DNA of 64,000 bases, taken from positions 55,281,020 to 55,345,019 of the forward strand of contig OY282607.1 in the NCBI GenBank assembly GCA_958298945.1, in the 5' to 3' direction. Made by a program: the position numbers and the translations under genes. The notes under the pieces are model-generated. The model saw nothing but the letters and a program-made list of their open reading frames with translations. It was not told the origin of the DNA and made no database searches. Below, one piece after another: positions 34,691 through 48,498 of the stretch. How positions within the stretch are numbered: the first letter of the stretch is position 1; each line of letters opens with the position of its first letter. Source of the DNA: Atherix ibis. Lineage: Eukaryota > Arthropoda > Insecta > Diptera > Athericidae.

Positions 34691-35539
34691 ATGCGAAAAA
34701 TCATTATGAGCGACGAAGAACACTTCGACATGACTGGCTTTGTCAATAAACAGAATAGCCGCTATTTGAGCACCTCTTGTAAACAGTTGGGCCGGCGGCT
34801 TCATTGGGCCATATTTCTTTGAGGATGCTGGAGGCAGTGCTGTAACCATTACTGATGATTGCTATCGGGACATTTTGGAAAACTTTCTTCTGCCCGAATT
34901 GGATCAATTAAGCCTACAGAACATGTGGTTCCAAGAAGACGGTGCCACATCACACACAACTTGTGCTACGATTCAAATTTTGAGAGAAAAGACCTCATAT
35001 TCCAAAAATAATGGTAAAACGCATCCTGTATATCCACAAGTACAACAGATATATGGTTAATACTTAATCCTCGGGCAAATATAGTGTTGCCAGTATTGAA
35101 ACAACTTAATTTTTCGTAAATTTTCAAGCGCCTGCGTCATTTAATTTGTGAGAGACAGCCCTTTAAAATGGACAACTTTTGCGATTTTACAACAATGGAA
35201 AAAATCGATTATCGAGCAGTGATAAAATATTTTTTTGGCCCAAACGTTTTGTAAGTGTTTAAGATATCAGAAACACTTTACTTGAAGGAAAAGGTGTACA
35301 CTAATAAACCAACCACAACCTCGATGCTTAAGAATAGCATTCGAAACGAAATATCTGACATAACAACAGAAGTTAGGGAAAATGTTATAAAAACTTTGAT
35401 TAAAAGACACATCATATTTCATACATAAATTTCAAAGGTCATATAATCAATCAATAAAATGGAAATTACGAAATTTTATTTTATTTAAAATTTATTGAAT
35501 GAAAAGTTCGACCTAGAACATAAAACGCACCCTGTTTAT
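34691..35539 (+). pseudogene. T1 transposase relic, L-type, arm 4
   Basis: Long version that keeps WFQEDGATSHTT with the second catalytic Asp; a 61-codon frame lies at 34875-35060. The break between the SDE part and GPYFFED persists. It has more private substitutions than the other L copies (for example VQQIYG for IREIYG). Confidence 0.6.
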
Positions 35540-36512
35540 ACTGACTCTTAGTGGTCGATTTACTTGGTTGATGGTTAATTTTATTTTAATGGCTGCGATT
35601 ATCTCGATAATAGTTGGAGATTGTCAATATAAAAATATTGCAAACCCATAACACTATAAAGCCAACCATACACAAAACTCATCCTAAAAAAATTGAAATA
35701 AATAAGAGATTATTGTTCTGCTAACAGTTTTAAACGTGAACATTTTATGTCCATAATTAAATTTGTTTGGTCATTTTTCCATATTGTACAAAATATTTCT
35801 AAACCGGTATTTGTGTTAAATTTTTGTTATTCATCGCTCGATAACGTTCCATATTTGTGATATACTTTTGTTAAAAATTTTCTATTTCGCCCGAATCAAG
35901 AAATTAAAGACAATTGCAAAGAGTAAAGAAACTGCACTGCATCGAAACATTCATGCTTTAATGTTCAATTGAATTTTTAAATTAACCTAACCTCATATAT
36001 GCGTTGAACTTGCGTTTGCTTTGGATTTCAAATGTCAAAAAATAATGCGGCGAACCTACAGTTTACAGTAACTACTGTAACTGCCTGTCATCGTAATTTT
36101 GAACAAACAGCAAGCCGCGAAATAGAAAAAGCAAGTCTAGCATATATATTCATAGTTCCAGTAATATTTGTAAATTAGTTCAGGTTGATCCGTGTGCCAA
36201 AGAAATAAGATTATTGAATTTTTCAAATTATTCTATTTTATCGGTTCTTTTCCATTTATAAAAATAATTTTATTTATTTATTTTCGTTGGTTATTTGTCA
36301 AATTATTTGAATTTTTTAAAGTATTTCGTTTATTGGTAAGCATTTTTGCTTTTGTTCTTATAAATTGATAGTAATCAATTATCGAATTTATGATCCAACG
36401 TAGTCGATATTCTGCGTGTGCTTTTTTGTTTTGCTTCAAAATCATAACTATAAGTGATAAGTGATTTATTTATTTACAACACATTTGATACCAAATACAT
36501 AACAACAAATGT

Positions 36513-36973
36513 ATGAATATAAATTCTAGAAGTATTCGTTTACAACCACGTGTGAAGATATCAGCTGTGAGAACAGGTACAGTTATGGACGCAACATCAT
36601 CGGTCGCTTTATTAGTAGACGAGAAGATCCAGACGAATTCAAAGTGGCTAAGTGTCTTTCTTCAGTGTACTGCTGAAAATAAATCCACATCGTGGAGATG
36701 CATTGCCAAAGTTGAACTCCGGCTAAAATAATTTAAACCAGAGCAACCGCCATTTTCGCAAAAATTTATTCAAACATTCAACAAGTACATTTATTTCCAA
36801 TTTTAACTGGGTTTGTATTTCTGAAGTTATCGTATTAACAAAATATTTTCATTATTTTTAGTAAAGATACAAAATGGAGATATTCTCATTTTATGTTAAT
36901 TAGAAAAATTCTTGATCCAAAAAGAGGTTATGTACAGAATGGCGCAATTGTATTGGAAGCGCATATACAATAG
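36513..36973 (+). pseudogene. USP7-like MATH minigene, copy 4 (nonsense)
   Basis: Exons 36513-36784 and 36862-36973 as in the other copies, but codon 73 is TAA instead of TCA (36729-36731). The product would end before the FS and exon 2 motifs, within the MATH-like domain. Splice sites are unchanged. Confidence 0.65.
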
Positions 36974-37038
36974 TTGCTGATGTGCCACTATTTCAGAATT
37001 CCAACAACAATAGAAGTTATGTAGGATTGATAAATTAG

Positions 37039-37161
<123 letters not shown>

Positions 37162-37172
37162 TAAATATTTCT

Positions 37173-37861
37173 TGTATATTATTATATACTAAGATAATAT
37201 GCCTTAATATTGTTATATAATTAAGTAATTATTCAGAAACTACAAAACTGACAATCGGTGATGCGACACGAAACTTTCTATCGAAAAATATTCAAAATTG
37301 TTTCGAAAAAAATTTTCGACTAGCGAGCACATTTTTTGCTCTAGGATAATGGAACCTTCAACGATTTCGATCATTCAACCGCCAAATCCAACACAACTAA
37401 TGGGGCAAAGAGGACATATAGACAAATTATTTCTATGCATATGTGTTGGTGAGATAATTTAAAAAGCCTTCGGAATATTTTGGAATTTTCATTTTGTTTT
37501 AAGCCCGTAAGTCCACATTTGCCCATCAATACTGATCATTTACATATCAAATTAAAGTTCCTAATTAACTTTAGCTGGTTAGATATAAATTATTATATTT
37601 AAAAATTGTATACCAACTACAGACTAAAATAAGTACAAATTCGCGTATTTTGATTTAAAAATTTATGAAATGGCCTGGATATCGATGATTTGAAATTGAA
37701 GTAGTATGGAAAATAAATTTGAAAAGTTGATTTCCGAATAAGATATCAGTACACTGCAACTCATAGAAAACTTTTTTCAGAGCTATTGTCATCTTATTTT
37801 AAATAAAATTCCATAAAATATAAACTTTTATGACTAATCGAAGTCGTTGTCGTATCTGTAG
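37173..37861 (+). repeat. Spacer J23, forward
   Basis: 689 bp, reverse complement of J12, in the same orientation as J01 and J34. No gene. Contains the 26-base motif at 37660-37685. Confidence 0.9.
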
Positions 37862-37872
37862 AGAAATATTTA

Positions 37873-37995
<123 letters not shown>

Positions 37996-38060
37996 CTAAT
38001 TTATCAATCCTACATAACTTCTATTGTTGTTGGAATTCTGAAATAGTGGCACATCAGCAA

Positions 38061-38521
38061 CTATTGTATATGCGCTTCCAATACAATTGCGCCATTCTGT
38101 ACATAACCTCTTTTTGGATCAAGAATTTTTCTAATTAACATAAAATGAGAATATCTCCATTTTGTATCTTTACTAAAAATAATGAAAATATTTTGTTAAT
38201 ACGATAACTTCAGAAATACAAACCCAGTTAAAATTGGAAATAAATGTACTTGTTGAATGTTTGAATAAATTTTTGCGAAAATGGCGGTTGCTCTGGTTTA
38301 AATGATTTTAGCCGGAGTTCAACTTTGGCAATGCATCTCCACGATGTGGATTTATTTTCAGCAGTACACTGAAGAAAGACACTTAGCCACTTTGAATTCG
38401 TCTGGATCTTCTCGTCTACTAATAAAGCGACCGATGATGTTGCGTCCATAACTGTACCTGTTCTCACAGCTGATATCTTCACACGCGGTTGTAAACGAAT
38501 ACTTCTAGAATTTATATTCAT
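38061..38521 (-). CDS. USP7-like MATH minigene, copy 5
   Basis: Exons 38250-38521 and 38061-38172; 127 codons, intact frame and splice sites. One silent change at Pro12 (CCG for CCA), shared with copy 7. Confidence 0.62.
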
Positions 38522-39499
38522 ACATTTGTGGTTATGTATTTGGTATCAAATGTGTTGTAAATAAATAAATCACTTATCACTTATAGTTATGATTTTGAAG
38601 CAAAACAAAAAAGCACACGCAGAATATCGACTACTTTGGATCATAAATTCGATAATTGATTACTATCAATTTATAAGAACAAAAGCAAAAATGCTTACCA
38701 ATAAACGAAATACTTTAAAAAATTCAAATAATTTGACAAATAACCAACGAAAATAAATAAATAAAATTATTTTTATAAATGGAAAAGAACCGATAAAATA
38801 GAATAATTTGAAAAATTCAATAATCTTATTTCTTTGGCACACGGATCAACCTGAACTAATTTACAAATATTACTGGAACTATGAATATATATGCTAGACT
38901 TGCTTTTTCTATTTCGCGGCTTGCTGTTTGTTCAAAATTACGATGACAGGCAGTTACAGTAGTTACTGTAAACTGTAGGTTCGCCGCATTATTTTTTGAC
39001 ATTTGAAATCCAAAGCAAACGCAAGTTCAACGCATATATGAGGTTAGGTTAACTTAAAAATTCAATTGGACATTAAAGCATGAATGTTTCGATGCAGTGC
39101 AGTTTCTTTACTCTTTGCAATTGTCTTTAATTTCTTGATTCGGGCGAAATAGAAAATTTTTAACAAAAGTACAATATGTCACAAATATGGAACGTTATCG
39201 AGCGATGAATAACAAAAATTTAACACAAATGCCGGTTTAGAAATATTTTGTACAATATGGAAAAATGACCAAACAAATTTAATTATGGACATAAAATGTT
39301 CACGTTTAAAACTGTTAGCAGAACAATAATCTCTTATTTATTTCAATTTTTTTAGGATGAGTTTTGTGTATGGTTGGCTTTATAGTGTTATGGCTTTGCA
39401 ATATTTTTATATTGACAATCTCCAACTATTATCGAGATAATCGCAGCCATTAAAATAAAATTAACCATCAACCAAGTAAATCGACCACTAAGAGTCAGT

Positions 39500-40348
39500 A
39501 TAAACAGGGTGCGTTTTATGTTCTAGGTCGAACTTTTCATTCAATAAATTTTAAATAAAATAAAATTTCGTAATTTCCATTTTATTGATTGATTATATGA
39601 CCTTTGAAATTTATGTATGAAATATGATGTGTCTTTTAATCAAAGTTTTTATAACATTTTCCCTAACTTCTGTTGTTATGTCAGATATTTCGTTTCGAAT
39701 GCTATTCTTAAGCATCGAGGTTGTGGTTGGTTTATTAGTGTACACCTTTTCCTTCAAGTAAAGTGTTTCTGATATCTTAAACACTTACAGAACGTTTGGG
39801 CCAAAAAAATATTTTATCACTGCTCGATAATCGATTTTTTCCATTGTTGTAAAATCGCAAAAGTTGTCCATTTTAAAGGACTGTCTCTCACAAATTAAAT
39901 GACGCAGGCGCTTGAAAATTTACGAAAAATAAAGTTGTTTCAATACTGGCAGCACTATATTTCCCCGAGGATTAAGTATTAACCATATATCTCTCGTATT
40001 TGTGGATATACAGGATGCGTTTTACTATTATTTTTGGAATATGAGGTCTTTTCTCTCAAAATTTGAAAAGTGGCACAAGCTGTGTGTGTTGTGGCACCGT
40101 CTTCTTGGAACCACGTGTTCTGTAGGCTTAATTGATCCAATTCGGGCAGAAGAAAGTTTTCCAAAATGTCCCCATAGCAATCATCAGTAATGGTTACAGT
40201 ATTGCCTTCAGCATCCTCAAAGAAATATGGCCCAATGAAGCCGTCGGCCCAACTGTCTACAAGAGGTGCCCAAATAGCGGCTATTCTGTTTATTGACAAA
40301 GCCAGCCATGTCGAAGTGTTCTTCGTCGCTCATAATGATTTTTCGCAT
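39500..40348 (-). pseudogene. T1 transposase relic, L-type, arm 5
   Basis: The best-preserved T1 together with arm 7: an uninterrupted 106-codon piece (39979-40299) runs through GPYFFEDAEGN, LLPEL, and WFQEDGATTHTACATFQIL. It is still cut off from its SDE part by a frame change and from its C-terminus. Confidence 0.62.
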
Positions 40349-41265
40349 TTATTGGTGTTCAGATGTGTTGATTTTTATTTTGAATGACAAGAACTCAAAA
40401 GTCTCCTCTTTTGGCAAATTTGTCATAAAATTAAAGGCAAATTGAAAGAAACTGCATGGGTTTTATTGCCCGAAGTACATTTATTCGTTGTCAAATGTGA
40501 ATGTTGATATTTTTTGAAATGCAAAACATAAAACAGATAATATCCCACAAACGAAAATTGGAGTAAAACTTTTAAAACAAAAATAAAACAAACAATCCAT
40601 TCGATCCAAAATCGGCAGAGTATATTTCGAACTGTTTAAAAGGATAATTCGATGGTGTTTAAGGGTTCGCTTTTTATCTTTATATCTCATGACATAAGCA
40701 ACAGAAGTGTCTTTCATGTCCTTTGTATTTTCATATACTTTATTACGTATAAAGTTATTTCCATACCATTGCAAATTGTTTATTTAAATGGAATTCTTCC
40801 AATTGTAGTTTATTTAGTTTTTGTTGGTTTTTCTATTTATTATTTATTATTTTTTTTACAATAAATAATTGAAATTTTAAAAAAATTCAATTTTCAGTAA
40901 GTACTAAACTCTATTCTGTTTAGCATTCAATAACTTGCAATCTGTTCTATTGCATCTTTTTTAGAAAGAAGATGATATTATTCAGATATATTTGTATTTG
41001 TAGGTATAAGTCAAGCTCTTAATCGCGACCAACTGACTCTGGAAACGCAAAACGATTCTTTCCATCACATAATACTTTAAATTATTTTTGAAAAACCGGT
41101 ACTTTCAAGTAAATTTAGCTAATAAACTAACAGACATCTCTCCGCCATTATTCGTTGGTGTACCGTAGGGTAGAATACTTGGCCCCATCCTCCTACAATA
41201 TTTATACGAGTACATCCAATATTCCAATGAAGATGACAATACCATTTATCCTTACTCTCAGCAGT

Positions 41266-41337
41266 GAACTTCAGTGTCTTGTGCTATCTCACTGCCATAC
41301 CTTAATGGCAGTGAGATAGCACAAGACACTGAAGTTC
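41266..41337. other. Hairpin, arm 5
   Basis: Perfect 33-base arms, loop ACCTTA, identical to arm 1. LINE relic at about 41157-41265 on the plus strand. Confidence 0.75.
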
Positions 41338-41505
41338 GGTATCTAGAACTGATTTATATATGGGTTTTTCCCCAACCTGTATAATATCTTTCAAAACACA
41401 CGTGTCATAAGTTTTTCTTCATGACTGTCAACTATAAATATTAGTTATGAGTTCTTATTAATAATAGAGAAACGCATTCTGTTCATCCAAACTTCATATT
41501 TAAAA

Positions 41506-41990
41506 ATCATATTTAGCGATGAAGGAAACATTAAAAAATGACGGCTACGTTAACTAAGAAAATTATCAAATCTGGGATATGGGAAATCCTCATTTGATTT
41601 ACAAAAATCGATACATCCTAAAAAAAAGTCACTGTTTGGTACGGTTTATGGGCTGGTGGAATTATTGGGCACTTCTTCTTCTTCGAAATAATCGTAAAGA
41701 GGACATTGCAATGTGAATTCTGAGCAATATCGCCGACTTATTAGTAAACTTTTCATGATCCAAATTAAATTAAATAAATGTGAATAAACTTTAGTTTCAA
41801 CAAAACAGCGATACGATCATCAAAACAATACCGGTTTCTGGGGCACTAAATTCGGTGATCGCAACGCTAATGTGAATTGGCCGCCAAGATATATCGTTGG
41901 ACTTTTTTCTTTGAAGCTATTTTAAAGGCAAAGTGTATGTTATGGCAACCCTGGTCAGATGTTCTGAGTAGTTCAACTTCGATAGACCGG
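41506..41990 (+). pseudogene. T2 transposase relic, arm 5
   Basis: Same L-type T2 relic as arm 1, with SDE, DMGNPH, WAGGIIG and NWPPR pieces. Confidence 0.55.
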
Positions 41991-42512
41991 AGAGGTATGA
42001 GCACCAACTAGAGCAGTGATGGTAAATTTTGAAAAATGGGTGAAATTTTGTTGATAAATTGTTTTAGTACTAGCTCATGGGTCAGTGGCGTCACATGGAA
42101 GGATAGTTAAAAACAACTTTTTTTTGGTTCTCACTTTTAGGATCCTCTAAAAAGTTTATGTTTTCTTTTTGTTTTAGAACTTTTACTTTTGCAAGTGAAG
42201 AGTACAAAATAAAGGTCGACGTCAAAAAATTAATATCAATGCGGTGATAACATTAATTACCGCACCACGTGACACTATGCCCAGTGTCTCTGCACTGAAT
42301 ATTTGAAAGAACGTCGATATCCAGGCCATTTCATAAATTCGGTTAGCTGCATTGTTTGGGGCGAGAAGGAATTAATTATTTTTTCGCTAGATGGCTGTAG
42401 TGATGTATATATATACAGGAAGCTTTTTATGCTCCTAGTCGATTTTGTTTAGCTACCATTTTGGTTTGGCTGACACTCGTCTATTGGCATTTGACAGCTG
42501 TAGAGAGTTGTC

Positions 42513-42601
42513 AATATCAATTTATTATAGAGCATCTAACGCCGCAACAACGTGTTGAAATTATTTTGATGCCACGACTTTGCCAACAAAGAATTCAGTA
42601 G
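42513..42601 (+). pseudogene. T3 fragment, arm 5
   Basis: EHLTPQQRVEI fragment in the L-type context, where upstream stops leave no long frame. Confidence 0.35.
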
Positions 42602-42932
42602 AAGCGGGCTACTAATTCTGGACAATAAACTCATAATTTTCAACAGCGTTACTACGGAAGTGAATTTGCAAAATGTTCCTCCAAATGGGTGCAGAGTTTA
42701 TTTCCATTTAGAAAAAATCATATATCTTTTTTTAAATAAATCCTAACAATTTAACCAAAATATTGTGGTTAAATTTAAATGAAAATTTTGTTACTAATTT
42801 TTACTAACAATTTATCTGATTTTAATACTAAAAACATATTGTTTTCAATAATTATTCGGTTAATATTTGAACACTTTATTAAGATTTCTTACAATTGAGC
42901 CTTGGAATATTATGGATAATTTAATAATCCAC

Positions 42933-43489
42933 TGTTGGTAGTGAACTCAACAAAACGAACACTCAACTTATAGTCCGCTCCAAGAGCGTGTAAGAATGCG
43001 AAAGAAGGATTATACTCCGTCCCTCTTCAGGTCATGAACTTTGAAAGTCGCATTCGCAATTTGTAAGTCAGTAAAGAGACGATTTGTTCTCATTGTGGTT
43101 TCCTCTTTTTTCTCGGCATTTCTTTTTGTGAGAAAACCGCGACCATAGATCAGATTCAACGTGTCAGTTTAGATTTGTGCTCCGTTTAAGAATTTTTAAA
43201 AACATTTTAATATCACCGTTTGTTAGTTGACATTCGGTCTAAGTTCAATCCAATGGAAATATGAGTCCAGATTTTTATAAATAAAAATTAGTAAAACTTT
43301 TTTCATCCACAGCACAAGTATTTGGGAAAATCCTCCCCATTCGGACAGTGTTTTGATGAACTGTCGATGATCAACGAATTCCTTCCGTCTTCGAGGTAAG
43401 TTTCTAATCAATTTACGTGAAATGCCTGTGAAAGTTGAAAAAAGATTACATACTCATAATTTTAGGATTGAATGACTAAATTTTGGGAT
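42933..43489 (+). repeat. L-side-only insert, unit 3
   Basis: Copy of the insert described in unit 1, with the 62-codon minus frame at 43223-43411 (one Gly-to-Glu change). Confidence 0.5.
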
Positions 43490-44276
43490 AAAATCTCAAA
43501 ATATCTACAATATCGGAGAAACTTACGAAGCACTGAGAAGTCATTGATCGAAAATGTACAATGCGAAATCGAAGAAAAAGTGGGGTTGAGCTTTTTTGAA
43601 TAACTTGGTCTTTTTTGAGTCTATGGAAAAACTTTGTTCTAAGGACACCTAGAATATATTTAGATCTACAGGATGCAGTAAGAAAATAATCAACTATCTT
43701 TAAGGATAAGGAACAAGGATGATCAACCTAAACAATATTTTGGAAACGAAAATTTTTCAAATACCAATAAAAATTTTATTATTTTCCCAAATATGGATTG
43801 TTTTCAAAAACTATTTTTATATTAAGCAGGAAAAAATGGCTAAGCTATCGTTTAAGATATAGTTTATGGAAAAAGATAAATTTAAACTTTTTTTATCTAA
43901 AATCCCCTATCAAATAATGTAATTACTCTTATCTGTTGAGTCTGAATAGATACTGAAAATATTATTCAATCAAATCCAAGAGCTCAGTAGGGCCTTTCAT
44001 TTGTTATATAAAACATCGTATATAGTATCCTAATACAGCTCATAGGTGGGAAAGTACGACGCATCTATTCGCAAAATTTTCATATTTCCAATCAAACTCC
44101 GCGAATTTGCAATTATTTTAGTCTGTAGTTGGTATACAATTATTAAATGTAATAATTTATATCTAGCCATCTAAAGTTATTTCGGACCTTTAATTTTATA
44201 TGCAAATGATTGGTATTGATGGATAAATAATATGGACTTACGGGCTCAAAACAAAATGAATATTCCAAAATACGAG

Positions 44277-45466
44277 TACGAAGTCTGTTTAAAAAGTATT
44301 GGGAATTTTGCGTTTTTTCAAAAATTATTTATTTATTCATGAATATCTATTTTGTCCCCTTCAAAGCAATCCCCACCAGATATTATAAACTTGTGCCAAC
44401 GTTTTTTCCAATTCTCGAAGCACTTCAAAAAATCATATTTTGTGATCTTGTTCAGCTCCTCCTTCGATGCCGTCTTTATCTACTCAATCGTAGTATAGCA
44501 TCATCCTTTCATGGGGCTCTTCAGTTTCAGGAACAAGGAAAAGTCTCTGGAGGCCAGATTTGGGGAATACGGTGGCTGCGGCTTTATTAGTATGTTGTTT
44601 TTAGCCAAAAATTCGCGCACAAGCAACGATGCGTGATGAGGGGCGTTATCATGGTGCAAAAGACAATTTTTGTTCTTCCACAAATCCGGTCGTTTCTGGC
44701 GGATTGCTTCCGGCAACTTGCGCATAAATTGCAGGTAATATTCGTTATCGACCGTTCTACCCTGTGGTAAGAACTCATGATGCACCACGCCCCTGCAATC
44801 GAAGAAAATTGTAAGCAAAACCGTCACATTCGACCGAACTTGGCACGCTTTTTTCGGTCTTGGTTCGTGTGGGAGCTTCCATTGGGATGATTGAGATTTG
44901 GTTTCCACGTCTTAACCATAAACCCATGATTCGTCACCAGTTACGACCCTCTGGAGCAATTTACGGTCGTCGCGGACAGAGTCCAACAGTTCCTTAGCAA
45001 TGTTAATGCGATGCTGTTTTTTGTCGAAATTGAGCAATTTTGGTACGAATTTCGCGGCGACTTGTCTCACGCCCAAATCATTGGTAAAAATTGAATGACA
45101 TGAGCCTATCGACATGTTTAAGTCCTCAGCAACTTCTCTAACGGTGATTCGACGATTGGACAATACTATTTTCTTCACTTCGGTCCAAGGTAGCTTCACC
45201 ATATGCCACAGTTAATATTCGGAATGTGTCCGTGCAATTAATTTTGTTTTTCACACAAAATTTGATACATATTATTTGTTCCATTTTTTGGAATGGGCAA
45301 AAATCGAAAACGAGCCAAAACACGTGAAAGCAAATCAGCTGTAAAAAATTAACTGAATATTCAAAATGGCCCAACTTATCGGCATAAGCCTCAAAAAAAT
45401 CGAAAATCGGATACACGTAACCCGCGGAAATTCAAAATTCGTGATACTTTTTGAACAGACCCCGTA
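44277..45466 (-). mobile_element. Mariner element, unit 3
   Basis: 1190 bp with the same termini and the same flanking site as unit 1. Confidence 0.85.
44333..45284 (-). pseudogene. Mariner transposase pseudogene, unit 3
   Basis: Shared helix-turn-helix deletion and the frameshift after GDESWVYG. HHDNAPHH and SRDF are present. Private changes include DLNMSIG for DLNISIG and YLQFMRK for YLQVMRK. Confidence 0.85.
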
Positions 45467-46169
45467 TTCCCATTTTTCGAGAGGCTTTTTGAATTATCTC
45501 ACGAACACACGTGCATAGAAATAATTCGCTAATATACCCTCTTTGTTTCATTAGTTGTGATAGATTTGGCATTTTAATGATCGAAATCGGTGAAGGATCC
45601 ATTATCCTAGAGCAAAAAATGCGCTCGCTAGTCGAAAAATTGCTGATCGCCGATTTGTTGAGGAGAAGACCTCTCCCCAGGAACATTTTGGCCTTCATGG
45701 ACACATATTTTGTTGCTATCAATATAAAATGTTGCCAGAAAGGCCACTTTCCGCAACATTTCGGACCATTTTTGGCGATTTCAACATTTACTGTCAACAA
45801 TTTTTGTTGCTACAAATATTTTATTGTCAACTTTTCGATTTCAAGAATTTTTTGTGACTGCGACCAATTATAGTTGCTTTTGGGCCAGTGCATTGCGAGG
45901 ATTTTTCTCGTTTTCTCGTGAACGAAGAGTGAGATCGGCTTGATTTTTTTTATTTCTTCAGTTATTTACTGTTCTACCTTCTGAAGGTTATTTTTTTCAC
46001 TTCCGTCCTTACAAGAATATATTTTTTCCAATTCAATTTTAATTTTTCGAACAATTTTGAATAATTTTCGATAGAAAGCTTCGTGTAGCATTACCGATTA
46101 TCAGTTTTTAGTTTCGAAATAATTACTTAATTATATAACAATGTTAGAGTATATTATCTTTGCAAGGTA

Positions 46170-48130
46170 ATGTTTCGAAATATCACAATTCATTTGGTTT
46201 TTGCCAATATTTGTTGGATCTTGACAGTTTTTTCTGGTAGTTTCCAAAAATTTAAATTTGTTTGCGGAAAGAAGTAAAATGAATAATTAAAAAAGTCTTG
46301 TACTTTTTAGCTAAAAATTGTAGCTGTACCAATCTCAATAGAAGCTCTACCAAAAATCAAAAGAAGAAATAATAATAATAAATTAAATTCCAACTGAAAT
46401 CGTAAGAGTTAAATTCTTCATTTTCGATTGCGTGCAAAAAATTTGCTGCCAAAATTCACTACTGAATTTGATCAGCAGAAATTTTACAGAAAAAAATTAA
46501 GTATAAAAAATTTTATTTAGAAAAAATTTTTGGGTTATTTTGGGCAGAATCATTTTAAAAAAATGAAACGAGTTCATTCCAATCTAAACTTATAAAAATT
46601 AAATCAAATTCAAATCAATAAAATTTAATTTTTTTCTAGTTTTTAAAACCCTTTTTGGCGACATTTTTGTTAGTTGAAATTCGGTTTAAATGTATAACCT
46701 GAAAAGATTAAAAAATACCTGGATAGGCCCGAACATCCGATTTTCGTATATGTATACGCAATTGTCTGTATGAATTATTGCAAAAGCGGCGATAAATTGT
46801 ACTGCTTGCATATATTTGTGTAGTTTTTTTATGTAGACATGACAACCACTAACATCTAGTTTTCGTTACAGACATTTATTATATTCCAAAAGCACTATTA
46901 ATATTCATATTAACTCATTTATTCCAAACAAAAATATAATTTAACACAACAGTTTTTGGACAGAATTCTGTTCGTTGTGTTAAAATTATATTTTTGAAAA
47001 AATTTGGACAGAATTCCAGTACTTTTGTAATCTACTTGAAATACATCCTTTTCCAAAAAAAGGTTATGTAGATTATATTTTCTTGTAGACTTGTTAAATA
47101 ATAAAAGAGCAATAAAATCGTTCCATTGGAGAGAAAAACAATATCAATAATAAGAAATTATAAATACAGCCACTTATTTTGGAATTCTTTTTATCTAAAT
47201 TTCTCAATTGCAAGGTAACAAATGTTATGGCGTGTATACACAGTGAAACATTTTTTTGTTGAATGGTTTGAGCATTTTTATTAGATTAAATATTTTCGAA
47301 TAGTCATCGGAAAATTAATATAACAGCAAAAAATATAGTCCGGCAGATAAAAGAAAAAGTAAATACAGTTACTTTAGGAAATTCAGTAGTAAATAACCGA
47401 AAAAGGAAGAACCATCATCATATAACTTGGCTCGAATGGTCTCCTCGTAGCATTAACCATATTTGTCTTTGTTAAATAAATTAATAATAGCAGACCAAAC
47501 TTCAATAATGATTTAAAGACTTTTTGGTAAAATAAATGATACTAAGCAAAAAAACATGATCAAATTAATTCTACTATATATAGAACACGGTCTATGAATC
47601 GTAAGACTTTTCAATATACTATCTTATAATTCTACTGCAAACAGGGGTGGGGATTTGGTAGTTTTACTTAACCTTAAGAGGAAATAAATAACAGTTCTAC
47701 AGGAATAATATAAATATTTGATTTCGTAAGATTTAAATAAGATATTTCTAGACAATATATGTTTAAGTCGTTATCAAGCTGCACACGTGACTTAAAATGT
47801 CAAAAAAAAAAATCAAATTAAGATTATACACATATTATGAATATTAATTTAAATAGATTAATAATATCTATTTTTGTGCGTTATTGTTTAATTTACTTAC
47901 TACTTTTAGTAAAGTCTCCATATTCTGTTAAAAATATATATTTTTCATGTTTTTGTTCTTCTTTTAAAAGCCTTAATTCTATTAAATAATAAATTAAGAC
48001 TTTTAACTTTTTTTGGATCTTCAATTTTGTCAATATTATTTTTTATTTTTTATTACAGTCGATTTAGAATTTATCATTTCTAAATTTCTCAATTAAAAAT
48101 ATATTTTTATAATACTAGATCTCCGGGGGG
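46170..48130. other. Gene-free central stretch, unit 3
   Basis: Nothing recognisable. Contains the deletion scar at 46950-46995. Confidence 0.6.
46950..46995. other. Deletion with templated filler, unit 3
   Basis: About 215 bp present in units 1 and 2 (9425-9640 in unit 1) are replaced by about 30 bases. The filler joins GGACAGAATTCTGTTC, resembling TTGGACAGAATTC just downstream, to TTGTGTTAAAATTATA, the near-complement of TATAATTTAACACAA just upstream. This looks like polymerase-theta-type end joining. Confidence 0.7.
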
Positions 48131-48171
48131 CCCCTATGTCAAACATTCTACTTAATAGAGGGAAAACATCA

Positions 48172-48498
48172 TCACACCAAAAATGCGTGACAATGTTCGC
48201 ATTTTTTATTCATATCCCCTATGTCCAAATATTCTCCTTTTTTTCCCGCTCCATACAATCCTAACATCAATTTTTGCGCTTTGGCCATTTTTTAATCTTT
48301 AGTCGCATGGCTATATTCGCGAGCAGCTTTTCTCTTTTCAGGTTGGTTTTCGTTATAAATTTTCATTACATTTTTAATCTCCCTTTCTCGATTTTTTGCA
48401 TAAACACGCTTCCTCGCAGTATTCTTTTGAATACGCTTACGCTCTTTCATCTCTTCTTCACTCAAATTTAACTTTTTTCTACCTATGTCTATAACATC
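48172..48498 (-). pseudogene. Helitron-like Rep N-terminal fragment, unit 3
   Basis: Third copy of the basic leader plus CEHC frame, with the same internal TAA and the same flanking TAATAGAGGGAAA repeats. Confidence 0.4.

Larger units (their letters stand above)
44097..46163. repeat. J-like block split by mariner, unit 3
   Basis: Same block as in unit 1, in the same orientation. Confidence 0.72.
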
